64,000 nt of DNA from Methanoculleus sp. UBA430 (lineage in GTDB: Archaea > Halobacteriota > Methanomicrobia > Methanomicrobiales > Methanoculleaceae). The notes beneath the pieces are model-generated. The model saw only the letters and a program-made list of their open reading frames with translations. It did not search any database and was not told the DNA's origin. Below, in pieces: positions 50,627 to 57,654 of this stretch. Both the position numbers and the translations under genes were made by a program. Each line of letters begins with the position of its first letter. The first letter of the stretch is position 1. Where the stretch lies: contig NZ_DAXW01000009.1 in assembly GCF_002506585.1 (NCBI RefSeq), positions 136,346-200,345 on the forward strand, read 5' to 3'.

Positions 50627-51742
50627 ATGGATGTTGTTGCGGTTACGGAAGGAAAAACCCGGTTCTTCGTGCCCATACAGGATCCTCACCTCCAGTTCCC
50701 GCCGGGAAGCGGTCCGGTCTTTTATAACTCGCGCATGGAGTTGAACCGTGACGCTACCATCCTCCTGCTCTCCGTCCTCCGGCCGGAGGGTTATCTCGAC
50801 GCAATGGGGGCATCCGGCGTCCGGGGGCTCCGGGTGGCGCACGAAGTCGGTATACCGGTGACGATCAACGACCGTAACGTCAAGGCGGTCGATCTGATCC
50901 GGCAGAACGTAGAGACGCTGGGTCTTGCCGCCGAGGTCACCAGGGAAGATGCAAACGCGCTGATGAGCGCAAGAAGGTTCGATGCGGTCGACCTCGACCC
51001 CTTCGGGACGCCGGCACCGTTCGTCGATTCCGCGGCACGGAGCGCTGTGAAGTATCTCTTCGTCACCGCCACCGACACCGCGCCCCTCTGCGGGGCGCAC
51101 CTGAAAGCCGGCATGCGCCGCTACTTCTCCCGTCCCCGGAACACCGAGTATCACGCCGAGGTCGGCCTCCGGACGCTACTCGGGTTTGTTGCACGCGAGG
51201 TGATCAAGTACGACCGTGGCTTCGAGCCCCTCTTCTGCTACGCGCACGAACACTTTCACCGCCTGCACCTCCGTATCCGGTACGGGGCAGCGGCGGCCGA
51301 CCGGACGCTTGCGCGGATAGGCTACGTGATGCAGTGTCCGCACTGCCTCTATCGTTCGGAGAGGACCGGGATGCTCCCGGAACCCGAGGCGTGCCCCCTC
51401 TGCGGCGCAGACCTCGTCCCGGTCGGCCCGCTCTGGACAGGGAGGATAGAGGACGACGCGACGCTCTCTCTGATGCAGGAGGCATTACCGGGGGTCACGG
51501 CCGGGACCGGGGCGCGGATCGCGCGGCTGCTCGATACCTGCCGTCAGGAGCTGGAGACCTCAAGCCACTACGACTACCACATTATTGCAAAAGCGTTGCG
51601 GGTCTCTCCCGGCGGGATCGGGACTGTCATCGAGCGGTTACACACGCTCGGCTACCAGGCGAGCCGCGCGCACTACTCAGGGACCGCCCTCAAGACCGAC
51701 GCGCCGCTCCCGGTCCTCGAAAGCGTGATCAGCGGCGGGTGA
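50627..51742 (+). CDS. trm1: tRNA (guanine26-N2)-dimethyltransferase Trm1
   Basis: A 371-residue Trm1. N-terminal TEGKTRFFVP and PVFYNSRMELNRDATILLL are diagnostic, the SAM motif region is YLDAMGASGVRGLRVA, the catalytic segment is VDLDPFGTPAPF, and a C-terminal zinc site is present (MQCPHCLYRS...ACPLCGADL). It makes m2,2G26 in tRNA. It overlaps the convergent DRG gene by 14 bases. Confidence 0.95.
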   Translation: MDVVAVTEGKTRFFVPIQDPHLQFPPGSGPVFYNSRMELNRDATILLLSVLRPEGYLDAMGASGVRGLRVAHEVGIPVTINDRNVKAVDLIRQNVETLGLAAEVTREDANALMSARRFDAVDLDPFGTPAPFVDSAARSAVKYLFVTATDTAPLCGAHLKAGMRRYFSRPRNTEYHAEVGLRTLLGFVAREVIKYDRGFEPLFCYAHEHFHRLHLRIRYGAAAADRTLARIGYVMQCPHCLYRSERTGMLPEPEACPLCGADLVPVGPLWTGRIEDDATLSLMQEALPGVTAGTGARIARLLDTCRQELETSSHYDYHIIAKALRVSPGGIGTVIERLHTLGYQASRAHYSGTALKTDAPLPVLESVISGG

Positions 51743-52844
51743 CGACGGTGAGGATGTCCTGGTCCTCGAGTTTGTGAGTGAGGCCGACGCGCTGCGCGTC
51801 GTGCTTGGCCGAGTTCCCCCAGACCTTTGCGTACCGGAACTTGTCCGCGAAGTCCCGGTGAAGGCGGTTGCAGACGTCCTCAACCGTCGCCGGGCTCCGG
51901 ATGATCAGCGGCTCGTCCATATCCGCGGGGCCGCCGACCGGTTTTAAGTAGACCCGCATGAACCCCAGGTTATCGAATATGGCGTCTTTGAGGTCTTCGA
52001 TGCGGTAGCCGCTGTGCGCCGACACCATGATCGGGGCTTCGTCGAACCGTTCGGTCAGTTCTCCCTCGATCTCCGTCCGCGTCTTCTGGTCGACCAGGTC
52101 CACCTTGTTGACCGCGATGAACGCAGGGACGTAGACCCGGTTGCCGATCATCGCGTCGATGAAGTCGTCCTGGGTGACGCCGTTGCGGATCAGGACATCG
52201 GCATTGACGATCTTGTTCTCTGCGAGGATTGCGCGGATATCCTCGAGATCGAGGTCGACGGCGCCGACGGTGTTCAGCCTGATACCGCCGCATCCCGCCT
52301 TCTTTATGGTGATATCGGGTTTTGGCCGGTTGATCCGAATGCCGGCGTCGTGGAGCTCGCGGAGAAGGACATCCACGTGCTTCTCGTTGAAGACGTCGAC
52401 CAGGACCAGGATCAGGTCGGCGCTCCGGACAACGGCGATCACCTCTTTCCCGCGGCCCTTGCCCATAGCCGCACCGGCGATCAGGCCGGGGATATCCAGG
52501 ATCTGGATCTTTGCGCCCCGGTGCTCCATTGCGCCCGGGATGACGGAGACGGTCGTGAAAGCATAGGCAGCCGTCTCGCTGATATCCGAGCCGGTGAGCC
52601 TGTTGAGCAGCGTACTTTTTCCAACTGACGGGAAGCCGACCAGGACGACGGTGGCGTCTCCCGACTTCTTCACGGAGTAACCTTCGCCCCCCCCGGAGGA
52701 GGCCATGGCCCGGGCTACCGCTTCATCACGAATTTTTGCAATTTTTGCCTTGAGGCGGCCGATGTGCTTGGAGGTCGCCTTGTTGTACGGGGTATTCTTG
52801 AGCTCGTCCTCAAGTTCTCGTATCTGCTCTTCGACACTGCTCAT
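51729..52844 (-). CDS. DRG-type GTPase (Obg superfamily)
   Basis: A 371-residue developmentally regulated GTP-binding protein homologue: N-terminal helical region, G1 VGFPSVGKSTLL, G3 LDIPGLIAGAAMGKGRG, G4 AVNKVDLV, and a C-terminal TGS domain (DMDEPLIIRSPATVEDV). DRG proteins associate with ribosomes and affect translation. The full domain set is present. Confidence 0.95.
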   Translation of the reverse strand: MSSVEEQIRELEDELKNTPYNKATSKHIGRLKAKIAKIRDEAVARAMASSGGGEGYSVKKSGDATVVLVGFPSVGKSTLLNRLTGSDISETAAYAFTTVSVIPGAMEHRGAKIQILDIPGLIAGAAMGKGRGKEVIAVVRSADLILVLVDVFNEKHVDVLLRELHDAGIRINRPKPDITIKKAGCGGIRLNTVGAVDLDLEDIRAILAENKIVNADVLIRNGVTQDDFIDAMIGNRVYVPAFIAVNKVDLVDQKTRTEIEGELTERFDEAPIMVSAHSGYRIEDLKDAIFDNLGFMRVYLKPVGGPADMDEPLIIRSPATVEDVCNRLHRDFADKFRYAKVWGNSAKHDAQRVGLTHKLEDQDILTVVTRR

Positions 52845-53029
52845 TGCTGCCGGTACAGATATGTGTGGCAGCTACTTATTGATGTCTATGATGGAAATCA
52901 TCGTGCCGGGAGGAAATTTGAGCCAGGAAATGACTCCGATTGCCGGGTTAGCGGCAGGACCGGAGGGTGGGGGACATGAGAAAGACTTAAATAAAAATGT
53001 ATCTAACTATTTAGAGCACGTTGGTGCGC

Positions 53030-53104
53030 GCTGCTATAGTGTAGACCGGCCAATCATGCAGGACTCTCACTCCTGCGACTGGGGTTCGAATCCCCATAGC
53101 AGCA
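53030..53104 (+). tRNA. tRNA-Glu (CTC)
   Basis: Plus-strand cloverleaf with acceptor GCTGCTA/TAGCAGC, discriminator A, anticodon stem CAGGA/TCCTG around CTCTCAC (anticodon CTC) and T arm TGGGG-TTCGAAT-CCCCA. AT-rich sequence with TATA-like runs precedes it (52988-53014). Confidence 0.95.
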
Positions 53105-53140
53105 TTCCGTTTTTCCAGACTTCACTTCCGAGACATTCCC

Positions 53141-54349
53141 ATGGACCAATCCCCCGACCAAGACGTTAAAACTCAGCGATATCTTGGCGATAAGGGCCTG
53201 ATCATTCTGATCGCTCTCCTCTCCGCCTTCGTCCCGCTCTCGACCGACCTCTACCTCCCCGCCCTTCCCGGCATGGGGGATTACTTCGGCGTCTCCGCGA
53301 CCCTCACCAACCTGACCCTGATCCTCTTCTTCATCTTCTTCAGCCTCGGCCTCCTCTTCTGGGGGCCGCTCTCCGATAAATACGGCCGCAGACCCGTCCT
53401 GCTCGCGGGGCTCGCCCTCTACATCGCCGCAAGTCTCGGGTGCGCCGCGTCGGGAGCGATCTGGCATCTGATCGTCTTCCGCATCCTTCAGGCCGCCGGG
53501 GGGAGCGCGGCCTCCGCGGTCGCGACCGCGATGGTAAAAGACGTCTACGACGGGAGAAAGCGTGAGTCGGTCCTCGCGCTCGTCCAGTCGATGGTCGTCA
53601 TCTCGCCCGCCGTCGCCCCGGTCCTCGGCGCGTTCATGCTCCCCTACACATCGTGGCGGGGCCTCTTCGTGGCACTCGCTCTCATCGGGGTCGTCTCGAT
53701 GGCCGGCGGTCTTCTCCTCCAGGAGACCATTCCCTCTCGGTATGCCGGCACCGTGGCGCAGTCCGTTCGCCGGCTCGGCGTCGTGCTCAAAAACCCCGGC
53801 TTCACCTCGCTCCTCATCGTCTTCTCGCTCGTGAGCACCGCATCGCTTGCGTTCGTCTCCGCCTCGTCGTACATCTACCAGGAGGGGTTCGGGCTCTCGG
53901 AGCAGGGGTACAGCCTCTACTTTGCCATCAATGCCGTCGCCCTGATTGCGGGCCCGCTCCTCTACCTCCGGCTCTCCCGGAACTTCAGCCGCAGGGCAAT
54001 CGTCGGGGCCGGGTTTGCCGTCATGATTGCGGCAGGCCTGATCGTCTGCTTCTTCTGGAACCTGGGGCCTCTCATCTTTGCCCTCGCTCTCTTCCCGGCG
54101 TCCTTGATGGGGAGCGCTGTGCGCCCGCCGGGTGCATTCCTGATGCTCGACCAGCAGAAGGAGGACACCGGCTCTGCCGCCGCCCTGATCAACTGCTCAA
54201 GCCTCGTCTTCGGCAGCGCCGGGATGGTCCTCGTCTTCCTCGGCGGAAGCAGCCTTGCTTTTGCCCTCGGCGCGATCAACGTGGCCGTCGGGGCGGTGTG
54301 CCTCGCAGGGTGGGCGGCGATCGGGAGAAGGGAGGTGGTGAGGTGCTGA
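53141..54349 (+). CDS. MFS drug exporter, Bcr/CflA type
   Basis: A 402-residue transporter with about twelve membrane helices. The first helix region (ILIALLSAFVPLSTDLYLPALP) and the loop between helices 2 and 3 (GPLSDKYGRRPVLL) match the Bcr/CflA subfamily of proton-driven exporters. It has no obvious operon partner. It is a Bcr-type gene more usual in bacteria, so transfer is possible. Confidence 0.9.
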   Translation: MDQSPDQDVKTQRYLGDKGLIILIALLSAFVPLSTDLYLPALPGMGDYFGVSATLTNLTLILFFIFFSLGLLFWGPLSDKYGRRPVLLAGLALYIAASLGCAASGAIWHLIVFRILQAAGGSAASAVATAMVKDVYDGRKRESVLALVQSMVVISPAVAPVLGAFMLPYTSWRGLFVALALIGVVSMAGGLLLQETIPSRYAGTVAQSVRRLGVVLKNPGFTSLLIVFSLVSTASLAFVSASSYIYQEGFGLSEQGYSLYFAINAVALIAGPLLYLRLSRNFSRRAIVGAGFAVMIAAGLIVCFFWNLGPLIFALALFPASLMGSAVRPPGAFLMLDQQKEDTGSAAALINCSSLVFGSAGMVLVFLGGSSLAFALGAINVAVGAVCLAGWAAIGRREVVRC

Positions 54350-54613
54350 AGGGAGGCGTCCTTCGCGGCTCCCGAGTTATCCTGGTTTGATATCCTCGGA
54401 TGAGCCCTCAGAATATCCCCACTGCTGAAGGCATCTCGGTCATCGCAGCTCCCGGGACGGCAGAGCCTCTGTAGGAGGACCGATTCCGGAGAAGATTGCC
54501 AAAAAAGCAACTGGCAAAATTAATGCCGCGTGAAGCCGAGTTTCTGAAAGGGGTTTTTCATGGGCCGGGATATTGATAAACAGTTCTCCAGTTGCTTGAA
54601 GCGATAGCAAAGC

Positions 54614-55876
54614 GTGAGAATACAACCGTTGAGATGCTGGGAAATACATTTGCATCTAAGGAGATCGAGAACAGAAGGACGTTTTACCGTCCAGATCTTT
54701 CCCAAACTCTGTGCGTGTGATATCTACCAGGAACAGAGAGCCACGGTTGCAGGAAACCTCCTCAAGATGCTCTCCCATACGGGAAACGTCCCCATCACCG
54801 AACTGGACCAGGTAGGCCTCGATCTCAGGAAGATGGACCTCTTCGAGGTTTTCATCCGCCTCTTCGCAAAGAACCTGCTGACTACGATAAAGAACTCGCT
54901 GAGAAGAGAGTACATCCGGAGCTCAGATGAACTCCATGTAATCCGGGGGCGGATAGACTTCCGGCACCACATAAACCCTGCTCGCATGCATATCATTCCC
55001 TGCCGGTATCACGAGCTCTCGGCCGACAGTCTCCTGAACCGAACCTTCAAGTATACCTGTTATCTGATGTCGAGGACAGCCTCTGACTTTACGACGATCC
55101 GGCTGCTCGGCGCGATCGTCAACCTCCTCGAGCCGGTGACGCTGACACCGATCTGCGTAGCAGAGATCGATCGCATCGCATACTCCCGTCTCAACCGCAT
55201 CTTCGAGCCCTATATCCGGATGTGCAGGATATTCCTCTCGAACTCTTCCCTCACCCTGCAGGCTTCAGAAGTCGAATCATTCTCTCTGCTGATCCCGATG
55301 GAGAGGCTGTTTGAAGAGTTTATCGGTACAGTCCTTGCAGAAGACCCGGCCTACTTCTTCGGGCGGAATGTGCCGGTCAGATCGCAGGCAACCGTGGGCA
55401 GGCTTGCCAGGGATGCGAACGGGGCTGAACTCTTCAGCATGAGGCCGGATATCATCGTCGGGTGCCCGCAGATCGAGGCCGTCATCGATACCAAGTATAA
55501 GCAGCTGGACACGGCCGATCGGAAAGCAGGCATCTTACAGGCAGATCTCTATCAGATGTATGCATATGCAGCGAAGACAAACGCCAGGAGATGTATGCTC
55601 CTCTATCCGGAAGTACTCCTCAAGCAGAAGCAGGACTTCTTCCTCACAGTGCGCTCTCTGGAGGGGATGGACGTGGACATTTTGCTCATGATCCGGGCTA
55701 TCCGACTCTCCCACGACCTCAACCGTCGGGAGGGATGGGAAGCGTTCCATAGCGAAATCCGGGAGATTGTCAGGCCCCTTATCGCGAAGCAGAATCCCCT
55801 GGCGACAGGGGGAGCGGCAGAGCTAACGCATAGGTGTAATCACCTTGCCATGAGCATGCCCGTAAAGCGGAAATGA
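54614..55876 (+). CDS. Orphan McrC-like endonuclease subunit, N-terminally truncated
   Basis: A 420-residue open frame with a GTG start, of which the region from GRFTVQIFPKL onward matches McrC of the McrBC modification-dependent restriction system: FEVFIRLFAKNLLTTIKNSLRREYI, IRGRIDFRHHI, IIPCRYHELSADSLLNRTFKYT, and a PD-(D/E)xK nuclease core, FSMRPDIIVG then AVIDTKYKQL and DLYQMYAYA. The normal McrC N-terminal part is missing or unrecognisable, a TAG blocks the frame at 54602-54604, and no McrB GTPase is present. The gene is visibly AT-richer than its neighbours, which suggests transfer. It may be a relic or act with a distant partner. Confidence 0.7.
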   Translation: MRIQPLRCWEIHLHLRRSRTEGRFTVQIFPKLCACDIYQEQRATVAGNLLKMLSHTGNVPITELDQVGLDLRKMDLFEVFIRLFAKNLLTTIKNSLRREYIRSSDELHVIRGRIDFRHHINPARMHIIPCRYHELSADSLLNRTFKYTCYLMSRTASDFTTIRLLGAIVNLLEPVTLTPICVAEIDRIAYSRLNRIFEPYIRMCRIFLSNSSLTLQASEVESFSLLIPMERLFEEFIGTVLAEDPAYFFGRNVPVRSQATVGRLARDANGAELFSMRPDIIVGCPQIEAVIDTKYKQLDTADRKAGILQADLYQMYAYAAKTNARRCMLLYPEVLLKQKQDFFLTVRSLEGMDVDILLMIRAIRLSHDLNRREGWEAFHSEIREIVRPLIAKQNPLATGGAAELTHRCNHLAMSMPVKRK

Positions 55877-55921
55877 CGCCGCTACATCACATCGCTGTGC
55901 TGTAAGGGGTCAATAGACAGC

Positions 55922-55949
55922 AGCCCCCGTCAGGGCGGGGTAGTTGACT
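55922..55949 (+). mobile_element. Solo right end of a TnpB element
   Basis: AGCCCCCGTCAGGGCGGGG followed by TAGTTGAC. It matches the right ends at 32385-32412 and 63307-63334 (CCCCGCCCTTCAGGGCGGGG then TAGTTCAC) apart from a damaged left stem and TTGAC for TTCAC. No tnpB reading frame lies upstream; the McrC frame ends 46 bases before. It is either a deletion relic or a stand-alone guide-RNA end. Confidence 0.65.
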
Positions 55950-55960
55950 CGCTAACGGTA

Positions 55961-57166
55961 TCAGTTCTCCGCTTGCGGTGCCGGCTCCCGGACGGACAGC
56001 ACAAAGATCCCGCAGACTGCTGTAGCGATCAGGAAACTCACGAAGAATCCCGGGCCAAACCCGGCGGCGGCAACAATGATCCCGGTAATCAGGGGCCCTG
56101 CCGAGTGCCCGATGTCCATGATCGACGACAACGCCCCCATCGAGGCCCCCATCTGCTCTTTTTCTGCAACGTCTGCGACGTATGCACTGGTCGCAACCGT
56201 AGAGAGCGACATACCCAGAGCGAGAAGGGAACTTATGAGGAGAAACGTCGTAAACGTCGATGCAAACGGGATAACGGCAACCGAGCCCCCCAGGATGAAG
56301 AGTCCTACGACGATCTGGAGACGTTTGTCGACCTGGTCGGCGAGCCTGCCGAAGACTGGTTTCGACACCGCGATGATCAGCGTCTGGGCAGCGAATAGGA
56401 TCCCCGCCTGGTACGCACCCATCCCCCGGGAGAGCAAGACGAGCGGCAGGAACGTCTCGAACGCCCCGAAGGCAAAGTAGGTCGCCATATCCACGAGTGC
56501 CGTTGCCCGCAGTCTCCGGTTCGTGAAGAACGTTACAAAGCTTCTGCGAAACGCCGAGAACGGGAGGACCTTCAGGGGGCCCGGAGTATCCTCCCGGTAG
56601 AGCAGGATCAGGATAACTGCCGGCACTGCGGCAATCGCCGCAGTGAGGTAGACCATCCGATAAGGGATAATTCCGGGGTAAACGATGAAGAACGATATGA
56701 TAGCCCCGCCGACGAGCGGGGCAAGGGTCCTCCCGATCAGCGTTGCGGAAGAATACTGCCCGAGCACCTCCCCCTTCTTCCCGGGAAACCGTACTGCAAT
56801 CATCGCAGCGATCACCGGCCCGAGGATTGCGGTTGCCATCCCGTGGAAGAACCGGACCGGGATCAGCCAGAGCGGGTCGGTGATGAAGAGGTAGAGCAGA
56901 GGCGCCGAGAGGAATACCGCTCCGGATGCGATGAGCAGCCTCCTCTTCCCCAGGTGATCCGAGAGGACCCCCACCGGGAACGAGAAGAGGATACCGGCGA
57001 GCGGGGAGACTGCCGCAACGAGACCGATGACCGCATCGCCGGCACCCAGGGCCTGAGAGAAGAGGGGCAGCACCGGGTTCTTCGAGATGGTCGTCGAGAA
57101 GATTGCAAAGAACCCGATCAGAAAGAGACCGTACATTGCGTCCGGTGCGGAATGGTGCCCGACCAT
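55961..57166 (-). CDS. MFS transporter
   Basis: A 401-residue transporter with about twelve hydrophobic helices. The motif between helices 2 and 3 is GVLSDHLGKRRLLIASG, and that between 8 and 9 is GRLADQVDKRLQIVVG. It resembles multidrug-type MFS exporters; the substrate is not predictable. Its 3' end abuts the solo TnpB right end. Confidence 0.88.
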   Translation of the reverse strand: MVGHHSAPDAMYGLFLIGFFAIFSTTISKNPVLPLFSQALGAGDAVIGLVAAVSPLAGILFSFPVGVLSDHLGKRRLLIASGAVFLSAPLLYLFITDPLWLIPVRFFHGMATAILGPVIAAMIAVRFPGKKGEVLGQYSSATLIGRTLAPLVGGAIISFFIVYPGIIPYRMVYLTAAIAAVPAVILILLYREDTPGPLKVLPFSAFRRSFVTFFTNRRLRATALVDMATYFAFGAFETFLPLVLLSRGMGAYQAGILFAAQTLIIAVSKPVFGRLADQVDKRLQIVVGLFILGGSVAVIPFASTFTTFLLISSLLALGMSLSTVATSAYVADVAEKEQMGASMGALSSIMDIGHSAGPLITGIIVAAAGFGPGFFVSFLIATAVCGIFVLSVREPAPQAEN

Positions 57167-57654
57167 GGTTCTTATCTCGGGTTAGCTTTAGATGGACATA
57201 TAGACAGCGATCGTATCGGAGACGGGTCTCACCCGTGCAAGAACCTGCCACCGAGCGCGGCACAGCCCCCCCGTCCGGCGCCAAACGACGGCCCCGTGGC
57301 CGGGCATCCACAGGAGAACCCTCCCACGGGCAACCGGGAACGGCGGAAACTGCTTCATGATCCTGATGAACCGACGGCAAACCGGCAGGATCGTGAAACT
57401 CTCGGAGAAGCATTGATTACCTTTCGAACAAAACCACAATAAATTAATACATTCCGTTGCTTCCCCCTGCTATCCGGAGATCTTCAGGCGGGGTCGGCCG
57501 TTGCTAGCATGGCGCATGCATAACCCGGGCGCGCCGCAGGGGTATGGATCTGCGCAGCTTTCCGGCGATGCCGGGAGAAGACCGTTCCGAGAACCCCGCC
57601 GGCGGTTGTGGCCGGCAACGGAAAGGCGGGCCGCCTGCAGAGAGGAGACTGGGC
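57167..57654. other. Gene-free region between divergent MFS and CheB-CheR genes
   Basis: About 490 bases. An AT-rich stretch (acaataaattaatacattccg near 57440) is a good promoter candidate for the CheB-CheR gene. Open frames here have no domain content. The CheB-CheR frame itself is open from 57544, but the preferred start is 57655. Confidence 0.5.

Noticed and set aside
54614..57166. A complete McrBC restriction system
   Set aside because: Neighbouring genes are two MFS transporters; no GTPase with McrB motifs is present on either strand.
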